Shown: positions 1 to 8,202, numbered from the stretch's first letter. The stretch is 64,000 nt of DNA from Candidatus Methanarcanum hacksteinii (GCA_006954405.1 LVVQ01000001.1:744001-808000); one strand, 5' to 3'. Notes: a model not told the origin generated them from the sequence alone. A program made the numbers and translations.

Positions 1-1
1 T

Positions 2-115
2 GAGTGGAATATCAACATCGAACATCCGAGGGATTTGGAATCACCAGAGATGATGCAGATCAAAAAGGAAATCAGTGCGGCTTTGACTGAGATCAGTTCA
101 GGTCAGGAGATTTGA
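2..115 (+). CDS. ABC importer ATP-binding protein, C-terminal end (partial)
   Basis: The only open frame at the left edge runs from the window border to a TGA five bases before the next start. Its last residues include HPRDLESPEMMQIKKEI, which resembles the C-terminal tail of NitT/TauT/SsuB-type ABC ATPases (a basic-proline stretch, then xSPExxxLKxEI). The catalytic domain lies outside the window. The binding-protein gene follows after 4 nt, so the two are probably one operon encoding an importer at the cytoplasmic membrane. The assignment rests on the tail and on the neighbour. Confidence 0.6.
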   Translation, partial: EWNINIEHPRDLESPEMMQIKKEISAALTEISSGQEI

Positions 116-119
116 TACA

Positions 120-1232
120 ATGGATTCTAAACAGATAGGAGCGATCGCTGCAGTAGCTATAATCGCAGTGGCAGCCATCGCAGGAGTTCTCATTTTGAAT
201 AATAATCAGAACGAGGATGAATTCAAGGTGGCATACCTTGAGAAAGGTTATTACACATTTCACGTGGCATTCGATAAAGGATTTTATGACGATCTTGGAT
301 TCAAGGTAAAGCCTGTCATCGTCGGAGGAAGCGGACAGGATGCGATCAATGCGGTATTGGCTGGAGATGCCACTGTCGCTGCTACAGGGGATGCACCGTA
401 TGTCAACACTCTCGCATCAAATGGTCCCGATAAGTTCGTCGGACTCTGCATGTATGATGAGACCACCAAAGCATCTGCGGGACATAAATGGGTCACCACT
501 TCAAAATGTCCTGTTAAACTTACACCGATAGAAGGAAAATCAGCTACAGATGCAGAGAATGATGCTGCAGCAGAGGCTATCAAAGCATATGATGGAACTC
601 TTACTGTTGGTCTTGTCAGCGGATCCACCACACTTACGACATTCATGAAATGGTGTATGCATTATGGTATCGGTTACTCCGAAGAGAGTGGAACCAAAGA
701 GAAGATCCAGATAAAGAAATTCCCTACGGGGGGAGAAGCCATCACAGCACTTGGTAAGGGTGCTATCGACATGCTCGGAGGAAGTAACCCTATACCGACC
801 AATGCAGTCGATAAAGTATCTGGAGCATTCATCTGGGGAGATTGTAAGGTCCTTGGAGAACCCACTGCGTTGGTCCTTTGTACTACCAAGGCGAAATATG
901 ATGCCAATGTTGAGAGAATGGAGAAATTCGTAGAGGCTACGTACAAGGCTAACAAATGGATATCGGAGAACATCGATGAAGCCGTAAAGATCTGTCAGAC
1001 TAAGAGCAGTGTGAAGGATGCTGCAACGATCAAGGACGCTCTCCTTAACTCTCCGATCGAGGTATGTTGGAAGAACATCAATGGTGCGCTCTTCGATGCG
1101 TGGGCACTTACGGCAAAATTGAACGGATTTGAGAATATCACTTCTGAGACCTTCAAGAACTCATGTCCGATCGCGGATAAGATCAACGCATATGAGAAGA
1201 TCCGTGACGAGATCCCTGAGACCAAACTATAA
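120..1232 (+). CDS. TauA/NitT-type ABC transporter substrate-binding protein
   Basis: This is a 370-residue exported, membrane-anchored binding protein. Residues about 7-28 form one hydrophobic helix followed by an Asn-rich linker and no lipobox Cys, so it is probably anchored by an uncleaved signal helix. The mature part starts with a beta strand (FKVAYLEKG), then GFYDDLGFKV and a GSGQDAINAVLAGDATVAATGDAP segment split across two stretches, the usual lobe-I order of the NMT1/TauA family. The second lobe follows from about residue 160 (GTLTVGLVSGSTTLTTF). The domain order is canonical, which makes it a useful reference for the permuted homologue near 12.3 kb. The ligand cannot be told from sequence. 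Confidence 0.8.
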   Translation: MDSKQIGAIAAVAIIAVAAIAGVLILNNNQNEDEFKVAYLEKGYYTFHVAFDKGFYDDLGFKVKPVIVGGSGQDAINAVLAGDATVAATGDAPYVNTLASNGPDKFVGLCMYDETTKASAGHKWVTTSKCPVKLTPIEGKSATDAENDAAAEAIKAYDGTLTVGLVSGSTTLTTFMKWCMHYGIGYSEESGTKEKIQIKKFPTGGEAITALGKGAIDMLGGSNPIPTNAVDKVSGAFIWGDCKVLGEPTALVLCTTKAKYDANVERMEKFVEATYKANKWISENIDEAVKICQTKSSVKDAATIKDALLNSPIEVCWKNINGALFDAWALTAKLNGFENITSETFKNSCPIADKINAYEKIRDEIPETKL

Positions 1233-1240
1233 TCCTAAAC

Positions 1241-1256
1241 GGGGGCGTTCGCCCCC
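1241..1256 (+). terminator. Intrinsic-type hairpin after the binding-protein gene
   Basis: GGGGGCG and CGCCCCC form a 7-bp GC stem with a TT loop, followed by TATTTTGTT. It lies 8 nt after the stop codon and plausibly ends the importer operon. Confidence 0.6.
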
Positions 1257-1348
1257 TATTTTGTTCACACATCACTAAACGATAGTGACATTTTCATATG
1301 ACCAAAGCATCCGCTGAAAGATAAAATTTGAAAAAAATCGTGGTTGTA

Positions 1349-1422
1349 TGGAGTGGGAGGAGGGAGTTGAACCCCCATCTGAGGATCTGCAGTCCCCTGC
1401 ATGGCCGCTGTGCTACTCCCAC
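1349..1422 (-). tRNA. tRNA-Cys (GCA), CCA encoded
   Basis: On the minus strand the acceptor stem GTGGGAG pairs with CTCCCAC. The anticodon stem GGGGA/TCCTC closes a seven-base loop CTGCAGA with anticodon GCA. The T arm is GGGGG-TTCAACT-CCCTC. Discriminator base U73 is the expected identity element for tRNA-Cys, and CCA is encoded after it. The minus strand continues into a run of seven T (plus positions 1331-1337), a likely U-tract terminator. Confidence 0.93.
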
Positions 1423-1548
1423 ATTGCGGTACTCAGGCTATTAAATCTTCATATAAAAAGCCATTGGGGTATGCGTCCCAGCGCATATCGCTACTTCAGA
1501 GCAATTATGTCTCTTTGAAGTTCAACGTAACCAGTGTTTCGGATTCAA

Positions 1549-1579
1549 ATTATATATCTATCATAGATATGGAACCCTC
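1549..1579 (+). promoter_or_regulatory. TATA-box promoter for the 1580 gene
   Basis: AATTATATATC sits about 25-30 nt before the ATG, the spacing expected for an archaeal promoter giving a leaderless or nearly leaderless mRNA. No ribosome binding site precedes the ATG. Confidence 0.5.
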
Positions 1580-2413
1580 ATGCACTGCAAGGATGTGTCC
1601 GTCCGTGATGTGGATATCGGTCTGACGAAGGAGAATATCGATCTCCTGATGAAGGATTGGAAAGCATACAAGCGTGCAGAATTCATCGTTCTGAAGAATG
1701 GTGACGATTATGCTACATTGCACATAGAGAAGGACGATAGTAAGGATCTGTTCTCCAAGGTATCGGGTTATGAGATCCTTTCCTTACCGGAGGGGACTGA
1801 TTATGTGGAGGATCCTTCGATCGACGTTCTCAATATGCCTACCTTGGCATCGATACAGGATGCTCATCCGAATAAGACTGTTGTCATAAAGGGCATGTTC
1901 TCTCATGTGGTGTTCATCAAGGACATAGTTCCATTGAGATTGAAGGTGATAGACAACGTCCCTCCGTCACCATCCAAGCTCGGTGTGTTGGTCGACAAGG
2001 CATTGGCGACAGATCTCATCGATCTGCCGATCATTGTGGAGAAAGAGGACATAGATATGGGGAAGATGGAGCCTCAAGTCACAACGGAAGCGGTGATGTT
2101 CCCGTGCAAAGTATCCGGATTATCATCCAATAGACCATATTATTTCCTTGATGAGGCACCGACATTGAAACATGATGTCACGTTGATCGGATGTCACCTC
2201 TCGGAAAGAATATTTAGATCGTTATACAACTGTGACGTGCCGTTCATAAATGTATGTCCTGCGGATTTCACCGAAGGAAAGGGCAAATGCATCGTGAAAT
2301 GCTGCAAGGTGAAGGAAGGTCACATCATCGACGGCGATGTGGTCAAGGTCCCATGGGGCGCTACGATACCAGAAGTGATAGATGCGATAAGGTCACTCTT
2401 TCTCGATGAGTGA
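1580..2413 (+). CDS. Conserved archaeal protein of unknown function (possibly DUF7714)
   Basis: This 277-residue soluble protein has no signal peptide or membrane helix. Conserved-looking motifs are VPPSPSKL (about 133-140), LIGCHLSERIF (about 207-217) and, near the C-terminus, CCKVKEG followed by VPWGAT. Several cysteines sit in the C-terminal third (VCPADF, CIVKCCKV), which could bind metal. From memory the pattern resembles DUF7714, an archaeal family of unknown role, but I could not check this. The ATG was chosen from the TATA spacing. Its last 21 nt overlap the convergent TPR gene. No function is proposed. Confidence 0.7.
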   Translation: MHCKDVSVRDVDIGLTKENIDLLMKDWKAYKRAEFIVLKNGDDYATLHIEKDDSKDLFSKVSGYEILSLPEGTDYVEDPSIDVLNMPTLASIQDAHPNKTVVIKGMFSHVVFIKDIVPLRLKVIDNVPPSPSKLGVLVDKALATDLIDLPIIVEKEDIDMGKMEPQVTTEAVMFPCKVSGLSSNRPYYFLDEAPTLKHDVTLIGCHLSERIFRSLYNCDVPFINVCPADFTEGKGKCIVKCCKVKEGHIIDGDVVKVPWGATIPEVIDAIRSLFLDE

Positions 2414-2815
2414 GCGACCTTTATTCATCGCTTTGTATCCCTCTTCGATGTTACCTGATTTACAGAGAAGTTCACCGAGGGTGTACCATGAATCGGCATC
2501 GTTAGGATTCCTCTCAAGATATTTCCTGAGATGATTGATGGCAGCATCGGTCTTCCCTTTGGATGCCATGCTCTTGCTCGTGGAACGGCCCCCAGTCTCC
2601 TCATCGGTTATGCGTAACATCTCATTCCTAGCGTTCCTTAGGAGAACATCCAAGGAATTCTCCATCAACCATGGGTATCTTCCCGACATTATCCTTCTGA
2701 ATTCTTTGACTTTATCGTCTACGAATTCACAATCAGGTCCGCGGAATAGATTCCTCGGGACGTTGATGAGCATGTTCCCGTGCTTTACGGATATGTGGTA
2801 TGGGGCTTGAGTCAT
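2393..2815 (-). CDS. Small TPR-containing protein
   Basis: This is a 140-residue protein. The C-terminal half carries a tetratricopeptide-like repeat (AINHLRKYLERNPNDADSWY then TLGELLCKSGNIEEGYKAM), ending in a basic tail. The N-terminal half (PYHISVKHGNMLINVPRNLF) is not recognisable. Its ATG overlaps the pyrK stop as ATGA, so it is translationally coupled to the pyrimidine operon, though nothing in it is specific to pyrimidine synthesis. It probably acts as a protein-interaction scaffold, which is inference. Confidence 0.7.
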   Translation of the reverse strand: MTQAPYHISVKHGNMLINVPRNLFRGPDCEFVDDKVKEFRRIMSGRYPWLMENSLDVLLRNARNEMLRITDEETGGRSTSKSMASKGKTDAAINHLRKYLERNPNDADSWYTLGELLCKSGNIEEGYKAMNKGRSLIEKE

Positions 2816-3591
2816 TTCTTACCGAAGATTATGATCGAACCGTCGATATCCCTTTTCGAGATTCCGAATTCGGGCATATTGTCGATCTCGTAATTGTTGA
2901 ACACGGGCCCATCCTTGCATACGCGCTTATCGTTGATCATACACGATCCACACAATCCGCATCCGCATTTCATGTGCCTTTCCAACGACATCTGGTGTTC
3001 GATGTGTACTTTGTTGAGGTATTTGTGCAGGAAGACCAACATGATCTCAGGCCCACAGGCGATGATCTCATCGTATTGCTCATCCTTCAGCACGCTCTTG
3101 ACCATATCAACGGCATTGCATTGTTCTCCGTATGTTCCGTCATCGGTGCATTCCCAATGTCTCATGGAGAAATTCTTCACCGTAGGGACATATGGTTCGA
3201 CCTCTTCCGCTGTCCTACCAGCGATTATGACATCCGCGGATCTCGCTTTCATTAGAGGGATGAGCGGAGCGATACCAATTCCGCCGCCTACGATCAGGAT
3301 CTTCTTCTTGTCGTTCTGGTCGAACTTGTACCCATTGCCGTACGGACCTCTGACCTGCATCCTGTCGCCACTTCCAAGCTGTGCGAGTCTCTCTGTGTCC
3401 TTGCCTATGATCTTGAAGGTGATGGATTTCTCCTGTTTGGTTCCTGAGAGGGATAACGGGATCTCTTCCATTCCAGGGGCCCATACCATGATGAATTGCC
3501 CCGGTCTCGTTTCAGCATCCCATTCGAAGGAGATCCTTCTGGTGTTGCTGTTGATCTTCTTGCAGTCCTTGATCATGACGACATCACTCAT
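2812..3591 (-). CDS. pyrK: Dihydroorotate dehydrogenase electron-transfer subunit
   Basis: PyrK carries electrons from the PyrD FMN to NAD+ through FAD and a [2Fe-2S] cluster in pyrimidine synthesis. The order of domains is visible: a ferredoxin-reductase FAD-binding barrel with GPYGNGYKF (near 100), an NAD-binding start ILIVGGGIGIAPLIPL (about 112-127), and a C-terminal cysteine cluster CGCGLCGSC plus a later KRVCKDGP that bind the 2Fe-2S cluster. Length is normal for the family. The chosen ATG overlaps the end of pyrD; a GTG three codons upstream is also possible. It lies in an operon with pyrD. Confidence 0.93.
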   Translation of the reverse strand: MSDVVMIKDCKKINSNTRRISFEWDAETRPGQFIMVWAPGMEEIPLSLSGTKQEKSITFKIIGKDTERLAQLGSGDRMQVRGPYGNGYKFDQNDKKKILIVGGGIGIAPLIPLMKARSADVIIAGRTAEEVEPYVPTVKNFSMRHWECTDDGTYGEQCNAVDMVKSVLKDEQYDEIIACGPEIMLVFLHKYLNKVHIEHQMSLERHMKCGCGLCGSCMINDKRVCKDGPVFNNYEIDNMPEFGISKRDIDGSIIIFGKK

Positions 3592-4489
3592 GTGCAACAC
3601 CTACCACGCTTTCGATTGAGCGGTAACCGTAACGTTTCATGAACTTGTTCATGCCTTTGTTTATTGAATTGAATAACATCGGACCATCGTTCATTATGGC
3701 TGTTCCGACCTGGAATGCACATGCGCCTGCCATTATGTATTCGAGGGCATCCTTGTAATTCGATATCCCTCCGACACCGACTATTGGTATCGATACGGAA
3801 TTGTACAGATCCCATACCGCACGTACGCCGATCGGTTTGATAGCACTACCAGACAAACCTCCGACCTTATTGCTTAACACAGGACATCTGAATTCTGGGA
3901 TAATTTTCATCGCCTTCAGAGTGTTGATGGCGACTATCGCATCTCCTCCGCCATCCTCTACAGCCTTCCCTATGTCCGTAAGGATATGTGTGTTGGGAGT
4001 GAGTTTCGCCCAGACAGGTATGTTGACAGCCGATTTCACGGCACTCACAATGTTCCTGACCATTATCGGATCGGTCCCTACCTCGATACCATATCCTTTT
4101 GCATGAGGGCATGACAGATTGAGTTCCACTGCACATGCGCCATAATCCTCCATCTTCCCTGCCAATGTGGCGAACTCATCAGGCGTTGCACCATAGATCG
4201 AACCTATGACATCCCCCGCATCCGCTGCCGTACGTATCTCCTCTTCGAAAGCTTCGATACCTGGGTTCGGAAGCCCCATGGCGTTGATGCATCCTGACGT
4301 AACTTCGATGAAATTCGGGTTCGCATGTCCCGGGTTGGCATTCGTGCCTATGGATTTCGATACTACTGCACCTGCACCGGACTTCAGGACCCTGACCATG
4401 GATTCTCCTGTCTCATCCAATATTCCTGATGCGAGAATCCCCGGACTCTCGAGTTCGAGGCTACCTATCCTGGTGTATAGGGAACTCAT
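3584..4489 (-). CDS. pyrD: Dihydroorotate dehydrogenase, class 1B catalytic subunit
   Basis: PyrD oxidises dihydroorotate to orotate with FMN. The 301-residue TIM barrel shows NLSCPHAKG (about 127-135), where Cys is the catalytic base of class 1B enzymes. It also shows VWAKLTPN and IVAINTLKA in the middle, and the phosphate-binding IVGVGGISNYKDALEYI and GACAFQVGTA near the end. Pairing with pyrK on the same strand with overlapping ends fits the heterotetrameric 1B form. The N-terminal IGSLELESPGILASGIL is typical of the family. Confidence 0.95.
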   Translation of the reverse strand: MSSLYTRIGSLELESPGILASGILDETGESMVRVLKSGAGAVVSKSIGTNANPGHANPNFIEVTSGCINAMGLPNPGIEAFEEEIRTAADAGDVIGSIYGATPDEFATLAGKMEDYGACAVELNLSCPHAKGYGIEVGTDPIMVRNIVSAVKSAVNIPVWAKLTPNTHILTDIGKAVEDGGGDAIVAINTLKAMKIIPEFRCPVLSNKVGGLSGSAIKPIGVRAVWDLYNSVSIPIVGVGGISNYKDALEYIMAGACAFQVGTAIMNDGPMLFNSINKGMNKFMKRYGYRSIESVVGVAHE

Positions 4490-4520
4490 ACTCTCCCCAT
4501 TGTAACAATCTGTTAAAAAA

Positions 4521-5015
4521 TCATTCGGTTATCAGGACGTTATCTAATGTTATATCCTCAGTGGTCGCGTTGGAAGCATCGATGAGGGTCTGTGGTGATA
4601 AGCAGAGCGTGCACCCGATCTTACCGCCACTGACATACATCTTATCATATGTTTTGCATGAGGAATCGATCACTACCTTGCATTGTCTCTTGATCCCCAA
4701 CGGGCTGCATCCGCCTCTGACGTAACCAGTCAGCCTGTTTATATCCTTAACAGGAATGAGATCCACAGATTTCTCTCCAACGGATCTAGCAGCTTTCTTC
4801 ATGTCCAATTCCCTGTTGCCCGGGATGACGAATGCATAGTATCTCTCGCTCTTTCCCTGTGCTATGAGTGTCTTGAATATCACATTGATGTCGATACCGA
4901 GTTTATCGGACACTTCCAGACTGCTGATGAAATCGCCAGGTTCATAATAGATTACGTCATACGGCATCTTCTTCTGATCGAGGATGCGCATGGCATTGGT
5001 CTTCGGTTCGGACAT
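4521..5015 (-). CDS. ybaK: YbaK/EbsC-type aminoacyl-tRNA deacylase
   Basis: This 164-residue single-domain protein of the YbaK/ProX-like editing family hydrolyses mischarged Cys-tRNA(Pro) or Cys-tRNA(Cys) in characterised members. Diagnostic stretches are NAMRILDQKKMPYDVIYYE at the N-terminus, FKTLIAQGKSERYYAFVIP, and the substrate-pocket sequence GYVRGGCSPLGIKRQ followed by GGKIGCTLCLSPQ. The Gly-Cys-Ser-Pro segment is the usual deacylase signature. It stands alone, divergent from the cysteine desulfurase gene; both use cysteine, but the proximity may be chance. Confidence 0.9.
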   Translation of the reverse strand: MSEPKTNAMRILDQKKMPYDVIYYEPGDFISSLEVSDKLGIDINVIFKTLIAQGKSERYYAFVIPGNRELDMKKAARSVGEKSVDLIPVKDINRLTGYVRGGCSPLGIKRQCKVVIDSSCKTYDKMYVSGGKIGCTLCLSPQTLIDASNATTEDITLDNVLITE

Positions 5016-5065
5016 GTTGCTGTGATTGCATTGGCCGATATTACACTTTCCAGTTGTCGTTGACT

Positions 5066-5097
5066 AGTATAAATAAAAGCAGTTCAATCCAGGGAGT
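5066..5097 (+). promoter_or_regulatory. Promoter of the cysteine desulfurase gene
   Basis: TAGTATAAATAAAAG lies about 27 nt upstream of the ATG, giving a leaderless transcript. The intergenic space to the divergent ybaK start is 82 nt, so both promoters sit here. Confidence 0.5.
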
Positions 5098-6303
5098 ATG
5101 GATGTATCTTCTATAAGGCAGGATTTCCCGACCATCCGCAACGGCAAAGGCGTCTATCTCGACAGTGCGTGTCAAAGTCTGAAGCCGGATTGTGTGATAG
5201 CGAAGGTCGTGGAATATTATGAGGAATATCCTGCATGCGGAGGAAGGAGCGTCCATTCCATGGGTACACGTGTGTCCATGGAGGTCGATGAGACACGTGA
5301 GAAGCTTGCCGCATTCTTCGGATGCGACGATCCATCGGAATTCGTGTTCACGAAGAATACGACCGAAGGTATGAACACCATCGCACGCGGTTTTGGCCTG
5401 AAGAAAGACGATGTCATCGTTACGTTGGATGTGGAGCACAATTCCAATCATGTGGAATGGCTGGCGATGGAGAGCGATGTCGGGATAAAGAGGAGATATT
5501 GCAAGACATCCATCGATGGCGAATTCGATATCGAGGAATTCAAGAAGGTCATCGGACATGATGTGAAACTGGTATCGATGGGTCAGACCAGCAATGTGAC
5601 CGGTTGTACCATACCTGTGAAGGAGATAACGGAGATTGCTCATGACATGGGTGTCGCTGTCGCTATTGATGGTGCGCAATCATCACCGCACATGTCCGTC
5701 GATCTCAAGGATCTCGATGTGGATTTTTTCTGTGCATCCTTACACAAGATGCTTGCACCTACAGGTGTCGGATTCATGTACGGAAAGGAGGAGCGTCTTA
5801 AGGAATTGAGGCCATTGATCTACGGCGGAGGGATCGTCGGTCTAACGACATATGATTCGGTGAAGATATCCCCTGCACCGGAGAAGTTCGAGGCAGGTCT
5901 TGAGAACTATTCAGGCATAATAGGTGCTTCTGCAGCGTTGGATTATCTTTCTAAGGTCGGCATGGATAACATAACCGAGCATGAACATCATCTGCAGAGA
6001 TTGATACAGAAGGATGTAGAGGACATCAAGGGTCTGCACATAATAGGTCCCGACGACCCTGATAAAAGAGGGGGTGTGTTCTCATTCAATGTGGACGGAT
6101 TGAATTCGCATGATATCGCAATGATGATGGATAACATGGGTGGTATCATGATAAGGTCCGGAATGCATTGTGCGCATCCATTCCTCGTATCGAGGGATAT
6201 CGACGGTACTGCCCGTGCATCTGTGTACCTATACAATGACGACAAGGATATCGAACGTTTCACGGATGCACTCAGGAAGATCGTAGATACATTCGTTAAA
6301 TGA
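5098..6303 (+). CDS. Cysteine desulfurase, SufS/CsdA class
   Basis: This class V PLP aminotransferase-fold enzyme moves sulfur from cysteine to an active-site cysteine for Fe-S and thio-cofactor synthesis. Visible features are the N-terminal YLDSACQSLKP, DVEHNSNHVEW (His stacking on PLP), AIDGAQSSPH (Asp binding the pyridine nitrogen), CASLHKMLAPTG with the Schiff-base Lys at about 223, and RSGMHCAHP with the persulfide Cys at about 361. Length (401 residues) is normal. No SufB, SufC or IscU gene is adjacent, so its partner scaffold must be elsewhere. Confidence 0.92.
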   Translation: MDVSSIRQDFPTIRNGKGVYLDSACQSLKPDCVIAKVVEYYEEYPACGGRSVHSMGTRVSMEVDETREKLAAFFGCDDPSEFVFTKNTTEGMNTIARGFGLKKDDVIVTLDVEHNSNHVEWLAMESDVGIKRRYCKTSIDGEFDIEEFKKVIGHDVKLVSMGQTSNVTGCTIPVKEITEIAHDMGVAVAIDGAQSSPHMSVDLKDLDVDFFCASLHKMLAPTGVGFMYGKEERLKELRPLIYGGGIVGLTTYDSVKISPAPEKFEAGLENYSGIIGASAALDYLSKVGMDNITEHEHHLQRLIQKDVEDIKGLHIIGPDDPDKRGGVFSFNVDGLNSHDIAMMMDNMGGIMIRSGMHCAHPFLVSRDIDGTARASVYLYNDDKDIERFTDALRKIVDTFVK

Positions 6304-6676
6304 CTTCCTTTATGATGATAGTTCTGTCATGTTTGGTGAGCGATATCATCTGTCCGCGCCCATATGATTCTGAATCCGCTATCGTATCCGCATCTATCAG
6401 GGATTCGAATCTTCTATCGCCATGATGTAGGGTGAGTACGTTGTTCCTCAGGCTTATCTCGCAATCGCGCGGAAGGATCTTGTCCAAGGATATCGTCATC
6501 TCGTATGCATCAGATGCATAGAACGTATCGATCATGGAAGCTATGTTGTCGGATTGGCCCTGATATGATGTGTCATCTCTTTCTTCGAACATATCCATTA
6601 CAGGGGTCAATATTGCTCCAAGCACCAATATGCCTGCAGCACAGAGTACAACACGCGTCAATGTGAATTCCATCAT
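6296..6676 (-). CDS. Pilin-like membrane-anchored protein 3 of the 7.6-6.3 kb operon
   Basis: This is a 126-residue protein with one N-terminal hydrophobic helix (about 8-26, TRVVLCAAGILVLGAIL) and a polar, mostly beta extracytoplasmic part. It resembles archaeal type IV pilin-like minor subunits only in architecture; the classic charged-Gly cleavage motif is absent. It is the last of three overlapping small genes: its start overlaps the previous stop by 4 nt (ATGA). Its last 8 nt overlap the cysteine desulfurase end on the other strand. Pilus assignment is inferred from the operon and its promoter element. Confidence 0.6.
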   Translation of the reverse strand: MMEFTLTRVVLCAAGILVLGAILTPVMDMFEERDDTSYQGQSDNIASMIDTFYASDAYEMTISLDKILPRDCEISLRNNVLTLHHGDRRFESLIDADTIADSESYGRGQMISLTKHDRTIIIKEVI

Positions 6677-7125
6677 GCGATCGACACCTTTATGACGTAC
6701 TCATTGTCCACCAACCCTGTCATCATCCTGAGTTTGGTATGGCCTGATATACGAATTTCTTCGGAGAATTTCACTAACGGTTCGTCCATGTATGCCTTCG
6801 AGATCTCCTTGCCTTCGTAGTATGACCTTATGCAATATGCATCGCCATCATTGCCACCAATCACTAGTTCACATCCTTGCGGAAGTTCGGTATCGATCGT
6901 TCTGATCGAACCAGTACCAGAATAGTAGATCTCTCTCACGCAACCTATTATCTTGTCACATTCCTTGTCCATCCTAACATCCATCATCGATTCTTGATTG
7001 AATTCCATCGCACTGTAGATGATAGGGATGGAGAGTGACAATATGACCATGATGATCAGAAGCTTGATGGGCATGCTCACGACAGCTTTCCTGTCATGGA
7101 TCAGACTATTACGATGATCTTGCAT
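6673..7125 (-). CDS. Pilin-like protein 2 of the 7.6-6.3 kb operon
   Basis: This 150-residue protein has a short cytoplasmic head containing HDRKAVVSM, one hydrophobic helix (about 18-40, PIKLLIIMVILSLSIPIIYS), and a polar domain with three cysteines. The Asp-Arg-Lys triplet before the helix recurs in the pilin pair near 48 kb (DRKG, NRKG), which suggests a common prepilin-like leader. It overlaps both neighbours by a few bases, so translation is coupled. A structural or minor pilin of an archaeal type IV pilus-like system is the best guess. Confidence 0.6.
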   Translation of the reverse strand: MQDHRNSLIHDRKAVVSMPIKLLIIMVILSLSIPIIYSAMEFNQESMMDVRMDKECDKIIGCVREIYYSGTGSIRTIDTELPQGCELVIGGNDGDAYCIRSYYEGKEISKAYMDEPLVKFSEEIRISGHTKLRMMTGLVDNEYVIKVSIA

Positions 7126-7583
7126 GATGAATCCTCGCCATAGCCTGGTTTAGAGACATTCACTGTGACGAAACCCGTATTCGAACTCATCTTCAATCTC
7201 ATACTATTCTTGTTGAATGTGACTTTGCCATCTTTGTCGGTGTTCTTGTGGACGGTATTCCCATACGCATCCTGTATGCCATGTCCTGATAGTGTGATGA
7301 CTGCATCCTTGAGAGGATTATCGTCTCGATCGGTGACGTAGACAGAAAAAGTTTCAGTGATGGTGCAATATCCATTCGCACCGCGTACTGCAGATACATC
7401 ACTCTTGTCTAATGTCACATCCCCTATCGATTCAGGCGTGGAGATGTTCCCCATCCATCCGATTATGATGGCTGTCGCCAGTGTGGCGATCAGGATGAGG
7501 ATCATAAGTTGTAGTGGCAATCCTTCTATGCCGCCGGACCTATCATTCTTTAGATTGGGACCGTTCATTTCTCTGTGCAACAT
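7101..7583 (-). CDS. Pilin-like protein 1 with Ig-like extracellular domain
   Basis: This is a 160-residue protein. A basic head with NDRSGGIEG precedes a hydrophobic helix (about 24-44, LQLMILILIATLATAIII). The C-terminal part (VYVTDRDDNPLKDAVITLSG, then DKDGKVTFNKNS, ending KPGYGEDSSCKIIV) matches the pattern of carboxypeptidase-regulatory or Big-type Ig-like beta sandwiches. It is the first gene of the operon; its ATG is exactly 37 nt downstream of the shared 18-bp element. A surface-exposed pilin or adhesin-like subunit is likely. Confidence 0.65.
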   Translation of the reverse strand: MLHREMNGPNLKNDRSGGIEGLPLQLMILILIATLATAIIIGWMGNISTPESIGDVTLDKSDVSAVRGANGYCTITETFSVYVTDRDDNPLKDAVITLSGHGIQDAYGNTVHKNTDKDGKVTFNKNSMRLKMSSNTGFVTVNVSKPGYGEDSSCKIIVIV

Positions 7584-7638
7584 GATTCGTATGTTGTTAT
7601 CGAGAGATATTTGGGAGAAGTATTACAGTTAACAGTTA
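7584..7638 (-). promoter_or_regulatory. Shared pilus-regulon element (copy A) and promoter
   Basis: On the minus strand TAACTGTTAACTGTAATA (plus 7621-7638) is followed by 37 nt and the ATG. A TATA-like AAATATC begins 9 nt after the element, about 22-29 nt before the ATG, suggesting a leaderless mRNA with the element just upstream of BRE/TATA. The identical 18-mer at the same distance is found before the pilin gene at 48.7 kb and a 15/18 match before the pilus motor operon at 53.2 kb. The element overlaps the thpR stop codon. Confidence 0.75.
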
Positions 7639-8202
7639 CACATTCTGCTTGAGTGGTATGGTGCATATCACGGAATGTTCGGCACCAGTAGGTTTGAGGA
7701 CACTTTTCATGACATTGATAGATGAACAATCAAAGTTCAGGAATTCGTCATCTCTGTGATCATCGATGATCCGACTGATATCCACGACATCCTTCGCCCT
7801 TGCGATCGTTATGTGTGGTGTGAATTCCTTCTTGTCGTGCCGTATGCCGATCCTTTTCAACGTACGTTCAATGATCTTTGCACATGATGCAAGAACATCC
7901 CCATCCTCTATCCCCATCCAGATGATGCGGGCATGCCTCTCATTCGGGAACGCTCCGAGACCTTTCACACTTAGATGGAAGGAACCAACATCTTTGAATG
8001 CTAATTTCAATTCAGAACAGATCTTCGGTATTCTGTCTGTATCGACATCCCCTAAGAAACTCAACGTTATATGCAGTTGATTCAAGGGAGTGATCCTTAC
8101 GCCGGGGATGCCTTCGAGTGTATCAGTGATCGACTTGAAATCATCAGGATGCGGTAATTCCACGGATATGAAGGTCCTCGTCTGTCCTCTCATCATGTCC
8201 AT
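7636..8202 (-). CDS. thpR: RNA 2',3'-cyclic phosphodiesterase (2'-5' RNA ligase family)
   Basis: This is a 2H-phosphoesterase that opens 2',3'-cyclic phosphates on RNA in characterised members. The two catalytic HxT motifs are HITLSFLGD (about 45-53) and HITIARAKD (about 130-138). FISVELP at the N-terminus and LKGLGAFP-like VKGLGAFPN in the middle are standard. Start is uncertain within a Met-rich head; a TATA (CTTATAATG near 8222) favours the ATG at 8202 or 8196. Its TAA stop lies inside the pilus-regulon element of the next operon. Confidence 0.92.
   Translation of the reverse strand: MDMMRGQTRTFISVELPHPDDFKSITDTLEGIPGVRITPLNQLHITLSFLGDVDTDRIPKICSELKLAFKDVGSFHLSVKGLGAFPNERHARIIWMGIEDGDVLASCAKIIERTLKRIGIRHDKKEFTPHITIARAKDVVDISRIIDDHRDDEFLNFDCSSINVMKSVLKPTGAEHSVICTIPLKQNV

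Noticed and set aside
1401..1625. A 74-codon frame spanning the tRNA-Cys 5' end and the start of the next gene
   Set aside because: It covers a tRNA and a TATA promoter and has no ribosome binding site.
2894..3619. A 241-codon plus-strand open frame over pyrK
   Set aside because: It is antisense to pyrK with all its Fe-S and NAD motifs; the translated product is Ser/Pro-rich and unrecognisable.
5041..5679. A 212-codon minus-strand open frame over the cysteine desulfurase gene
   Set aside because: It is fully antisense to a clear enzyme gene, has His/Arg-rich low-meaning sequence, and no promoter or ribosome binding site.
7621..7638. The 18-bp repeat as an IS end, attachment site or dispersed repeat
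   Set aside because: There is no transposase, no target duplication and no extended similarity; the fixed distance to start codons points to transcription control.
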